A stretch of DNA of 64,000 nt. Source: Eumeta japonica (taxonomy: Eukaryota > Arthropoda > Insecta > Lepidoptera > Psychidae). Made by a program: the position numbers and the translations under genes. Position 1 is the stretch's first letter. The number at the start of each line of letters is the position of its first letter. Positions 1-10,641 of the stretch are shown piece after piece. The notes beneath the pieces were generated by a model. That model made no database searches, had not been told where the DNA came from, and worked only from the letters and a program-made list of their open reading frames with translations. The DNA lies in NCBI GenBank assembly GCA_005406025.1, contig BGZK01001317.1:1-64000 (forward strand), given 5' to 3'.

Positions 1-260
1 ATACGATACCACTGGACGAACCGGCTCACCCTCTTTATGTACTTTTGGCAAACCATATAATCTAGGAGCCTGTGGATTCATCGGTATCAAATTTCTTTTT
101 TTCTGATTCTTTAGTTAATAAAAATTTAGAAGACGATAAATTTTGTTTAACTTCCGCAATATATTTATTGGTGGGATCATATTTTAATTTTTGAAATTCT
201 TTTTCGTTATTAATTATATTATTAACCTTATTATTGTAATCAGACTTTTATTGTAATTAA
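1..260 (-). mobile_element. Penelope-like element fragment (RT N-terminal part), cut by the window edge
   Basis: Nearly identical to 6656-6895 of the long copy, with small indels. In the minus frames it covers the region just before the reverse-transcriptase core, including the conserved segment about valid templates for pro-rich EGEPVRPVV. It breaks off near 250-260, where similarity to the long copy ends, as expected of 5'-truncated copies. Indels destroy the reading frame. The left part continues outside the window. Confidence 0.7.
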
Positions 261-559
261 TAACTTTTTTTTCTTAAAAAAAACTCTAAAAATCTTCACA
301 TTTCTTTAAACTTGGATTTATCTACAACCGCGTTTCGTAGTTAATAGCAGTTGGCTAGATCGCAGCAGACTGCCGGTACACCTTCAGCTCAGGAGACCGC
401 ACTGATCTAAATCAGTCGAAGAAAAACGCTCGTATTTTTACACATTTAGTACGAAAAATGAATATTATTTATTTGGATTTTGACCTATATCTAAAATATT
501 AAATTCATGAGCACATAATATATGTGTCTTGATATTCGATTTCAAGTGCCGATATACAC

Positions 560-921
560 CAACTAGCAAATACCGGGCGCGGCCGGCGCCGCTGATTCAT
601 GGCCCAACACCGCGCTCGCCCTCGGCCGGCGATGAGCGCGCGGGCCCTGGAGGGCTGCATCCGACTATCACTCATTACCCGTTTTATCTCCCCACTGCGA
701 TTCGTAGGTATTCTATTTTATGTTACACGTTTTAAAAAGGAAAAAAACACGATGTTTTCAATAACTTTTTGTACCGAAAGACGACCTATAGGCTATGTGC
801 TCGAAGTACGAAACTATCATTGGAGGGACGAAAAAGAATTGGAAATATAATTTCGTATCCATTAATGAGGCAAAGTCAACGTATAGAAGCAAAGTATTGT
901 GATAAATGAGATATAAAGAAG
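560..921 (+). other. CpG-rich patch ending in a strong splice donor (possible non-coding 5' exon)
   Basis: A GC-rich core (about 575-660) stands in AT-rich DNA. It is followed at 915-927 by AAAGAAG/GTAAGT, a full match to the donor consensus. The longest open frame across it (599-850) has no recognisable domain and stops before the donor. This is what a non-coding first exon would look like, and the next plausible acceptor on the strand toward the gene is at 7950. The link to the gene is inference. Confidence 0.25.
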
Positions 922-2466
922 GTAAGTCGTTCATCATTCACACATTTGATTTACAAAGTGTTCTACAAATTCCATTGTCCTCGTCTTCATTTTATTACTC
1001 TAGTTAGATTTCTGTTTACTACTTTACCATTTTTGTTAGAGAGGCAAAAACCGTTCATTTCTACACATGCAATAAAATACATTATAAACGTGGCTATAAC
1101 GAGATAGGAGCCACTGTATACAAATTTCTGGAAAGATTGCCATCTACAATTTCTGAGACCTCATTATTTAGTGATACTGTAATACTGTGCAGTAGAAGAC
1201 GTCGCTAATTAAAAAAAAAGTTCTCGAAAACATGCCGTATGTTCATAAACTGCGATTTGATGCATTTTGCAATAAGTCTACAAAAAACTGCCTTCCTGAG
1301 TACAAGCGCCGACGCTTTTAAACTTATATTAATTTCGTTTCATTTTCGATTATATGTATTTTATTTTATGTAATTAATAATTTGTGATTCGGGTTGTTTC
1401 ACACAACTTTTTCTTTTTTTTTTCGATTAATTCTAATTAAAAAGTTAGAAAGATTCATATAATCTCTTCAACGTGTTTATGAAAATTCAGATAAATATAT
1501 TATATGTGTTGTGATAAATCAGGCGTAAAGTGAACGCTCGAGTACACAGGAGATCGCTCATACTAGATACTTGATATTCAATAAAATATAATAAATAGAA
1601 CTTTTATGCAATCTGTACAGCGTAAACTTATTCCGATTTTCCTTTCAATTCAATATGGAATAGACTGAGTGAAAATATGCTCTTAAAAGTAGCCCTTTCT
1701 GTCCTTCGGTTGATATAGCTTTTTGCTGTCAAAGTAATTAATATATAGTTAAGTTACTTAAACTTAAAAAAAAAAGCAACATTTCTGTCTCCTTCTATCT
1801 GCCTTTACATCTATCAATCAGTTTGCACATAACTCGGGAATCCAAGATACGATATGTCTGATTTTTTAAGAAGAAAATGCAATATACCACTAGATTAAGA
1901 CGAAAATGTAATGGGTAATTGCTATGTGTATGGAATGCGTACATTTGAATTTATACTTTTTTAGCAGCGTTAGGGTGAAGAAACCAGAACGTATAGTATT
2001 TTAATAAGTACGGAAGTTGCTCGCGCTAGTGTGGATTAGCACCTGAAATTTAGAATAAGAGTTTATTTATTTCTCGGTTTCATATATGTATTTATGTTAG
2101 TAATTAGGTAATTAAGGTTCATTAGATATTGTTAACTAGGTATTAATTATTAATTGCCGACCGTCATAGAAGATCCATCCTTGTTTTCTTAGACACATAT
2201 TACAAATACCATAAACTTATAAACGCAGATGTGTTTCCGCTTAGAGATTTTAATTTGAAACTAATAGGTAGCTGTTTTCTCACGTACGTACATAATTGTC
2301 GATAGAGTTAAACACTATTATACATTATAAATGGAAATAATTTTAACTCAAGCTTAGGGATTTTTATATGCAGTTTGAAATAGCAATATATAACGTATAT
2401 ATCTAGACCAAGTAAATACAATAATAATTTACAAAAGTAAAATTTCTTCAGTCATTTCCAAAAATT
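922..2466. other. AT-rich upstream DNA, nothing recognised
   Basis: No open frame with domain content, no RNA gene and no repeat that I recognise. Poly-A/T runs and stops in all frames. Confidence 0.5.
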
Positions 2467-4100
2467 AAAAAACCAACCAAGTTCGAGTCGGACTCGTGCA
2501 ACGACGGTTCCGTACAAACCTGTACGTACATGAGTAAAAGTTCACCCATCACGACAATTGAGTCATAGTTATGGTATTTTTGTTGCAAAATGAAATCCAT
2601 AACATTACAATGTGGAAAGCTGGAGGAGTGTAAATTTAAAATAAAGGTATCTATCGTTTCAGTAATCCTTTATCTTATACTAACACATATCATTTGTTTT
2701 ATAATACAACTGAAATATAAAACAATCAACTTTTATTTTGTTCTAAATAATGGCACATATTAATCTGGGGAAAAAGTTCTTTCCTATTTTTATACAAATT
2801 CAAGATAATACTTTATCATATTTTATTTACCTTTAATTATTATATTTATATATGTTTTTAGTTAGTGACATAATCCAATTGATGTAGAAATTTTGAGACT
2901 TGATCAAAATACTATGATAAGTAGTTTTGACAGTTCTTTCGACGTTAACCTAACATTACCTAAAAAATTCTGAAAAGACCAAAATAGGTGAAAACCTGAG
3001 GTGCAACTTCAGATTTTATCTAGTAGTTCTTTTATCAAAGTTATTTTTTTAGAAAGGTTTTTAATCACTATTTAGAAATCTGGTTCAAAAATACTAATTA
3101 AGTATTAAATTTAAACGAGATCTGTAAATGGTGACTGAAAAAGGTATGAATAGTACCACATTGAAGATTGGAGTTCGAAAAAACGTTATCTATAGTTGTA
3201 CTACTTCTTTTAGTGCTAGTGTTTATTCACGGAGACATGTTTATGGATGAAAAATATGTAGAAATTCCATTTTGGGGATTCATTTTAAAATCGATATTGA
3301 AGTCTCCTACGACAATCAGACGAGAACATGAAGTATACCCCTTGAGGTTGCTGCCGTATATTGTTGTATTTACGCATTCTATTGCAACACTAATTTGACA
3401 TTGTGGAGACCTATATACAGTTATCACTCTGACATTAAACATTTCAAAATGCAAGCATTCACAATGGCCGTTTGCGGCGCCTGGGTTATATAATAATACC
3501 TTTTACATGGTCCATCTGTCACGCAGCCTTAAGACGGCGACGCACATGCGCGATACAATGTTGTCCCCTCCACGTAGAGATAAGTCGCGGTCAATGCGGT
3601 AACTACAATTGTGTTTATAAATTGTTTTTTCACATCTTTAAGGCAATTGACCTAAGTATTTGAGATGAATATCAACTTGATATCGCTACGGGTTCCTGAG
3701 GAAAAGGACAATAAGTTTATCATTATTAAAAATACTATATGATGTAACTAAAAATTTATGGTTTTCGCAATTTTTCCTTTATTTGTGCTTTAAGGCGTTG
3801 CTTTGTGCCAAATTTCAAGATTCTGAGTTCACGGAAAGTACCCTGTAGGTTTTGATTCCCTTGCGCGTGTCGAAAATTTGTGGCATAAACGGCTGTATCT
3901 TTTGAATACGTTGGCTTAGAAGTTTGATTTTTTCACAGCTCTAAGGCACAGTAAACCTGAGTATTTGATATGAATTTCAGCTTGATACCATTACACGTTC
4001 GTGAGAAAATGAATCTTGACAGACAGACGAACGGACAACAAAGTGATCCTGTAAGGGATCCGTTTTTTCCTTATGAGATATGGAACCCTAAAAACTGTTC
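2467..4100. repeat. Dispersed repeat of the GTTCCGTA...GGAACCCTAAAAA type, with inserted LINE remnant
   Basis: The left end reads like AGTCGGACTCGTGCAACGAC followed by GGTTCCGTAC. The right end has GACAGACAGACGAACGGAC, a GATCCTGTAAGGGATCC palindrome and then ATGGAACCCTAAAAA. These blocks recall a very common lepidopteran repeat. The GATCCTGTAAGGGATC block recurs at 58559-58573. The long interior holds an endonuclease remnant (separate entry), so the unit is probably composite. Confidence 0.5.
3227..3454 (-). pseudogene. Non-LTR retrotransposon endonuclease (EEP/APE-type) remnant
   Basis: A minus-strand frame of about 75 codons contains VITVYRSPQ and, about 30 residues later, LIVVGDFNID. The spacing and the GDFN motif match the phosphate-binding/catalytic Asp-Asn motif of apurinic-like endonucleases in LINEs. 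The segment is short, has no reverse transcriptase beside it, and lies inside a dispersed repeat. It could be a chance frame, but two family motifs in order make that less likely. Confidence 0.45.
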
Positions 4101-4893
4101 AAATAAAATTAAAGACTATTTCGTATCAAAATAATTCAAAATAAATTAATCAAAACGTTAATTGTTAACATGTTTAACGAAATTGAATCATTTTTCGTAC
4201 GCATGTCACCAAGCGACTTAAAGTATGTAAATTTAAAATTTTCAACACAAAGGATCGAATGTTCAAAAATATCGATCGAATGTTCGATCAAGAATAACGA
4301 GAAGTTTTAGAGTCGGCCTGCAAGGCGCGGGCGGTCGCGAGTGGCGCTCGGTGGTCACGACACCCCCCGCCAAATTGCGTAAACAAGAAAATCGAGAATA
4401 GCTATTTAAAACATTTTGAAAAAATGCGCGAACAACGTTGATTTCAAAAATCAATTTTAGGGGCAGCACGACCCGTGACCAGGGAGATATATTTCTCAAA
4501 GATATTTCAAATAAAAAACAAATCTCTTAAACAGATTCCCTAAAACTTCCTACTATGATTTTTATCGACTTTTTTATCTACTTTTTGTTATGTTTATTTT
4601 TAAAATATACCTAGCAACAAATTATTGAGTTTGAACCTAATTTGTAGATCAATTTTCGTATTTTCTCAATCTTTGCTACCTCAAAAATACAGTTTTAACA
4701 AGTTTTACACATTTTGAGTTCAAAGATCTAGATTTATTTAAATATAGGACTATTTTTTTAATTTTTAAAGTACTAAGTCTATTGAACGTATTGTATGCTT
4801 TTGATCCGCTTTACGGCGTTTCACGCATTTTTTTAAACAAAAAAAGTTCAATATTGTATTGTATGAGGTGTTAATTCGCGGAAATCCATACTA
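4101..4893. other. AT-rich spacer, nothing recognised
   Basis: Stops in all frames apart from a short GC patch at 4310-4375. No repeat boundary is visible before the Penelope terminus at 4894. Confidence 0.4.
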
Positions 4894-4959
4894 GACGCTT
4901 GCCTGCAACATGCATTAACATGCAGCATGCAACCCACCGCTGACCCTCGAATCTGCCTC
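4894..4959. repeat. Left 66-bp terminal inverted repeat of the Penelope copy
   Basis: Begins GACGCTTGCCTGCAAC and ends CGAATCTGCCTC; it is the exact reverse complement of 7197-7262. The same end sequence, diverged, marks the Penelope remnants at 29046 and 49869. Confidence 0.9.
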
Positions 4960-7196
4960 TCCACTACGAATCTCTATCCAAATGATTGAATATTGATTCC
5001 AGAGGATTGACAGATATCGAACACCTAAGCAAGTGTTATTTATTATTATAATTATCTAATTCCGCCAACTATTAAATTGTTTAGTTCTACGTACGTTTCA
5101 TGCCAACAAGGCACATCCTCAGGAAATTGCCGACAGTCACATCCACCAGGGTGCAAGGAGCGTTAAAACAACCAACACAACCTCGTTAGACAGGCCGCTG
5201 TCATGCAATGGTCAAAGAGCGACGAAAACATTATTAAGACAGCCACAGATCACCACCGATAGACATGCTTGTCAAATGTCACAGACTAACCATCACCAAC
5301 ATTACCCAAGTAGTTACAGGCAAGCGTCCAATAATGGCGATTTATAAACGTCAATTTGGTCGTTGAGCATATTATTATCTTTATGTTTTAAAATTTCGAA
5401 GGATTCCAAAACATTCAAACGTAACCCTTTCACACACATGCAAAACATCGAATTTGTGATCATTATTAAGCTTATGACCGGTTTCTAATAGATGTTTAGC
5501 AAAATGGGATCTGTCTGATTTATTATTTTTAAAGGCCGAAATATGTTCTTTATATCTTTTTCAAAGCAACGTCCGGTTTGTCCTATATATATTGATTTAC
5601 AGTCATCACAAGTTAATTTATAAATTCCAGATTTTTATTATTGTGTAATTTATCTTTATTGTTACATAAAGTTTTCAAATTATTATTTGTTTTAAAGGCC
5701 GTATAAATATTATGTTTTTTAATAATCTTGAAATTTTCTCCGAAATTGTACCAAAATATGTCAAACTAGCTATATATTTCTTTTGATCTTTAGATTGTGT
5801 TGGATAGATACTTTTCTTTATAATACTTTTTGTTTTTATTAATGAGTCCATCAATACATTTTTGCTATATCCGTTTGCCAATGCTATACTGTAAATGGTA
5901 TTTAATTCTAAAAGGAAATTATGATTATTAAGGGTATGGTGAATAACCGATGTATCATTGATTTATAAGCCGCCAATTTGTGTTGCCATGGATGACAAGA
6001 AGAAATGGGTATTGTAATATCTGTGCACGTGGTTTCTATATATTTTAAATTCATGTCTATTATTTTTTTCTGGTTAAGGTCAAATCTAAAAATTTATAGA
6101 ATTGTTTGTTTCTTCCTCTAGTTTAAATTGAATTTTGGGGTGTATGCCATTAATATAATTTTGAAACAGATCTAATTCTATTGAATTACCCAGCCAACAC
6201 ATAATAATATCGTCCACATATCTAAAATAATACAGGATATTATTATTGTTTACTATGTGCTTAATTTCAATTCATCCATAAAAATTTCGGCCATTAATGG
6301 ACTTAAAGGTGAACCCATAGCTAGACCTTCTTTTGTATATAAAATTGATTATTATAACGGAAATAATTTGATTCATGCACAATTCTGTTAATTTTAAGAT
6401 ATCGTCCTTCTCGCCTGGATGTAGTTTTTGTTTATCTAACTTATCTTTTATAATTGTTAAGCATTCTCTAAAGGGAACATTAGTAAATAAACTGTCTACG
6501 TCAAATGAGATAAATTTGCTATTGTTTGGAAGGACAATATCTTTAATTTTGTTAACCAAGTCTAAACTATTAACCAAACCATATTTTGGGTTGAATGAAA
6601 TTTTTCTTTTATTATATCATTTATGTATTTAGCTAATCTATATGTTGGCGCCTGCACATACGATACCACCGGACGAACCGGCTCACCCTCTTTATGTACT
6701 TTGGCAAACCATACAATCTAGGGGCCTGTGGATTCATCGGTATCAAATTTCTTTTCTGATTCTTTAGTCAATAAAAATTTTGAAAACGATAAATTTTGTT
6801 TAACTTCCGCAATATATTTATTGGTGGGATCATATTTTAATTTTGAAATTCTTTTCGTTATTAATTATATTATTAACCTTAGTATTGTAATCCGACTTGT
6901 TCATTATTACAATAGCGTTCCCTTTATCGGCTTTACTAATAACTATATTTTCTTTCAAGATTTTTTGTTTTAATGATATTAACGTTTTATGATCTACATT
7001 GTATACATAGTCCGAAATGGTATTACTATTATTAAATTTTATTAAATCCGAAATTTTGTATTTTATGGACTCGTTACATTTACTTTTGTGCAGAGATATT
7101 TCAGTATCTATCGCCAGTGTCTCATTTCGCGTTTTAATATTCGAATTTTTTTTTTTCGAATTTTTTTAATTTAATTTATTTAATTTATTTAATTAA

Positions 7197-7262
7197 GAGG
7201 CAGATTCGAGGGTCAGCGGTGGGTTGCATGCTGCATGTTAATGCATGTTGCAGGCAAGCGTC
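7197..7262. repeat. Right 66-bp terminal inverted repeat of the Penelope copy
   Basis: Exact reverse complement of 4894-4959, at the 5' side of the element. It abuts an AT-rich stretch with repeated TTTAATT. Confidence 0.9.
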
Positions 7263-7950
7263 AAAAAAAGTTCACTAATAACAAACATCAATCCAACCTG
7301 AACTTTACAAATAATTTTGAAAAACACTTATTTTTTTATTTTTTCGAAGATCGACGTTGCTTTCTAAACAGAACAAGTGATCATATTTCGAAGTTCATTG
7401 GTAGAGTGGTTTAAGTAGTGTTTTAAAAACACTTTTTCAATAATTTTCTCCAACTGTATATTTTGAACAAATCAACCGATTTTTATGAAATTTACGGTAA
7501 TTGTTCCATTTATTTGAGAAAAAGAGGTGGTTCAATTTGGTATCGATAGTAGTATTAAAGTTATTAAAAAAAATACATTTTTCTGAAAATACCATATTTG
7601 TGATTTCTCAAAACCTACCAGGCCGAATCGGCTCAAATTTTTTAGAAAGTCTAAATTAAGTAAATTCTTTTCTAATGTCGTATTTCAACCAGTCATTAAA
7701 AGTTATAAAAGATTTACAAACGCATGTACGCAAGCACGCACTAAGGTCACCAGGGAAATGGTGAAAATCGATTCCTAAGATTCTAAAATATCAAGAACTG
7801 ATGAAAACTCGATTATTAAAAATTGGACTGAAAACAGAAACTTTTCAATTTTTGAAAATTATTCAGTTTTCACCGCGATAAGTTAAAAAAAAAATATACA
7901 AAATGAATCAATCAATGTATTTGTATTCTTCTTACTAAACGATTTCGGAG
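7263..7950. other. AT-rich DNA between the Penelope copy and the presumed promoter
   Basis: No gene or repeat recognised. One isolated GATAA is at 7877-7881. The interval ends in a T-rich tract and an AG that would serve as a 3' splice site. Confidence 0.4.
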
Positions 7951-8356
7951 GTGAAGGATCGCCGCTGAATCACTCGGATAGCCCACAGGACGGCGTTATC
8001 TTTATCTTGTGGGAGATATTAATTAGCAAAAGCCACAATCGCCAGCGATAGCGCCGCCGCCACTCGGGCTGGCGCGGCGCGCATGGCCGATAGCGCGCTG
8101 CAGCGCCGGCGCGGACCCGGCCGCGGTCCCACCGGCCGCGGTCCCACCGGACGCGGGCGCGCAGGCCATAACGTGAAGGGTTGAACCCGTGAGCCGCCGG
8201 GATGCGCCGCGCGGGGGGCGCGGGCGGCAGGCGGCGGACGGGCGCCGCGGGCGGCGTTCGGTCGCACGCGCTGCACAGTCGGCGCGCGGTATCGGCGGGA
8301 CTGGTACGTGTCGATCGGTTGCGTCTGGCGGCGAGCGCGTGTACTATAACGATTCA
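7951..8356 (+). promoter_or_regulatory. GC-rich presumed 5' UTR/promoter with a cluster of GATA motifs
   Basis: Base composition switches from AT-rich to strongly GC-rich near 8030, directly before the first coding ATG. Six GATA cores lie within 120 bp: 7976-7980, 7996-8000, 8002-8006 (the latter two reversed), 8014-8018, 8046-8049 and 8089-8092. A branch-point-like CTTACTAAAC and a T-rich tract precede an AG at 7950, so this segment could be the 3' part of a spliced 5' UTR instead of a transcription start. Start-site assignment is not possible from sequence alone. Autoregulation by a GATA factor is an inference. Confidence 0.4.
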
Positions 8357-8498
8357 ATGCTGATGTACGAGGGCGGTGGCGGCGCGCCGCTCGACTGTCT
8401 AGAGCTGGAGCGTCTATTCGCAGAGGTCAACAACAACGAAACTCGAGTGCGCAAAGGCCCCGATGCCCTACATCGGGCCCTGCAGTTGCTCCCTTCAC
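8357..8498 (+). CDS. srp: Coding exon 1 of a GATA-type factor (probable serpent), residues 1-47 plus one base
   Basis: First supported coding exon of the window's only host gene. The frame is open from an in-frame stop at 8174, and the first ATG is at 8357 (starts MLMYEGGGG). A second ATG two codons later (8363) could serve instead; neither has a strong Kozak context. The peptide has a Gly run, then an acidic/leucine stretch (DCLELERLFAEV), and ends ALQLLPS. The donor is CAC/GTACGT at 8499 and leaves one base (phase 1), which joins exactly with the two bases that open the exon at 12972 to form an Arg codon. That phase match across 4.5 kb is the main evidence for the model. The family is inferred from the downstream exons; nothing in this exon alone is diagnostic. 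The Serpent identity is moderate because the zinc fingers lie outside the window. Confidence 0.6.
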
Positions 8499-10142
8499 GT
8501 ACGTATTCGAGCTTCGCCCGTATTTTCGGATTTTTTCTGAAACTTTTTTCGTACATCATTTGTCCTAGTAAGGTCCAATGAAAAAAGTTTAACTCTTAGG
8601 TACTCACCGAAAATGAAGAAATGTAAACGTGAGGTGATAATAAATATCACTGTACAGAAATTGCGACATACCCAAAACCATATTATATGTATTTATTTTA
8701 GAATTGTAGTATCGCTGATAATCATAGAGACGAATATAGGAGCGCTGCAATGTGAGTGTGTAATACAAAGTTTTCCAAAAACATTTCACTTTATTAATCT
8801 TAAATTTGTCGCGCTGTCTTCTGTTACTGTCGAATAAAGGGAATGACGACCAAGTCCAGTATTTAAAAGTGGGGACAGCTATGCCGTTCAAGTTTGGTAC
8901 AAGTGCCTTACTCACTTGCTATCGGTGTATAAATAAACCCATTCTGTGTGGATCGGCGTTGCAATATATTTTTGACAAAAATTAATAGGTGTGTATCAAT
9001 TCCGTGGAGTAAGAATATTTCAGCTCGACCCGCAGATGATGTTCATGAGCTACGGCTTTTACAATTTTTTTTTCGCCAGCCCCAACATAACTAACGTAAA
9101 TATCGCCTAGAGCCTGTGGATACTTAACTGTCAACTTTCTCGACCGTCATTACGGGGCTGGGTGCGGTCAGGACCCGCTCGGGCCGTCCTCAGGTCGCCC
9201 ATCCGCTGCTCTCGCGCAGCCACAAAGCACTCCCGAATTTCTTTCACAAAATACTGCAATCATTCATTCGAATTACAAGGCTCGTTATCGCTACTTACTA
9301 CCTAAGCCACATGGCTTACTACAATGAACACTCGAAAATTTAACATGCTTGTAAGAACCTATCTTATCTAATACTTATTCATATTTTGCTTTAAATGCAG
9401 TATTTTAAAATAGTACTGCATTGATACATTGCTTTTAATATAGTAATTATTCATATTATGCTTAAAAGTGTAAATACAAAATTAATCAAATTAAACTCCT
9501 AACACTACTTAGGTAGGCACTACACTAAGTATCGCGGAAACATTAGTTAATTGAGTGCTATTGTTTATTGTTCTAATTGTAATAACATACTAATGACACC
9601 GACCTATATGCGCGTAAATTACATACTACAAATAATAAAATTAAAATATATTTAGGTACAGCTACCTACTAATGTGAATGTAGACATAAAATCATTTTTG
9701 TTATGTTGCCACGGTAATATCCTTACAACTTGCATGTGAAATCGTTTGTTACGTTTTCGTGCCTAAACCACTGTACCGATTATGATGAAACTTGGAAGGG
9801 AAATTGACACCAGGAACTTCCGTAAGCTATTTTTTATTTGTTTGTTTGCCTGTTAGTTAATATGTTTTTTCATATTTCAATAATAGTTTAACTGATTTTA
9901 ATTAATTCTAGTATACCAAAGGGATAAATCATTTTGTAATCTATAAGCTACTCTTTGTTTATCTTTCTGTCTGATTGTTTCTATGTCTACTAGGACTTAA
10001 TCAATTTTAATAAATTTAGAAAATTGGTAGAACTCATTGTCACGTACAGTATGAGCTACTGCTCATTTTTTATATGTTCATTTATATAACTCCTTATAAA
10101 TAGAAGATTTAAACCATTAAATTTTTGTCGGGTGACAATTCA

Positions 10143-10170
10143 CAGGGAAGGGGAAGGGAAGGGGAAGACA
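10143..10170. repeat. Purine microsatellite (GGGAAG/GGGGAAG)
   Basis: Short interrupted run of GGGAAG and GGGGAAG units on the plus strand. Confidence 0.7.
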
Positions 10171-10512
10171 TGATGGGGGAGAGTGAGGTAGAGCATAGAC
10201 GAAAGTAAAAAAGATTGTCAACAATCCGATAGTAAATACGTACATAATTATTAAAAAAAGTGTGTGTGTATTAGTGTACACACGTAAGAAGTGAAACTTC
10301 TTTATGACATCATTTTTCGAAAAATGATTTACTATTTACAACTTCACAGAAATTGGTTGAATAAAGCTAAATTAGATAAAGTTTATGCAAAAGGCTTTTA
10401 TTATCATAAAGATGGATACAAAAATAGAAATGTTCAGAGTTTCATGTAGGAGACTTGATAATGGTATAATTATGTACCTAGAAGGGTGATAGGTAAAACT
10501 TTTTAATTAATG

Positions 10513-10641
10513 CGATGTTATAAAGGGCCATATAGAATTGTAGGAAAATTATCGAACTCTACATATAAAATCGAGTCACTCAATGAAAGAATGTGAGATA
10601 TAGTTCATGTATGTCGGTTGAAAAGGTTTCAACTTAGATAA
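10513..10641 (+). pseudogene. Ty3/gypsy integrase C-terminal (GPY/F) remnant
   Basis: A plus frame reads CYKGPYRIVGKLSN, then YKIESLNERM, a stop, and DIVHVCRLKRF. The GPY motif followed by the V-H-V-x-x-L-K ending is typical of the GPY/F module that closes Ty3/gypsy integrases. One in-frame stop, frames broken upstream, no LTRs identified. Clearly a dead fragment. Confidence 0.55.

Larger units (their letters stand above)
4894..7262 (-). mobile_element. Penelope-like retroelement, near full span, with terminal 66-bp inverted repeats
   Basis: Minus-strand remnant of a Penelope-like element with both diagnostic domains. From the N-terminal side: KADKGNAIVIMNKSDY (about 6942-6889), EGEPVRPVVSY, FDVDSLFTNVPF (about 6510-6466), EGLAMGSPLSPL (about 6331-6296) and YFRYVDD, the RT catalytic site, near 6209. 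At the C-terminal end there is a GIY-YIG endonuclease (GIYKLTCDDC then YIGQTGR, about 5632-5575). Frameshifts and stops break it into several frames, so it is dead. Positions 4894-4959 and 7197-7262 are exact reverse complements (66 bp). Between the coding part and the 5' repeat is an AT-rich stretch (7141-7196). The 3' terminus is at 4894. Confidence 0.85.

Noticed and set aside
8019..8357. 112-codon minus frame opposite the presumed 5' UTR
   Set aside because: Compositional shadow of GC-rich DNA; no domain.
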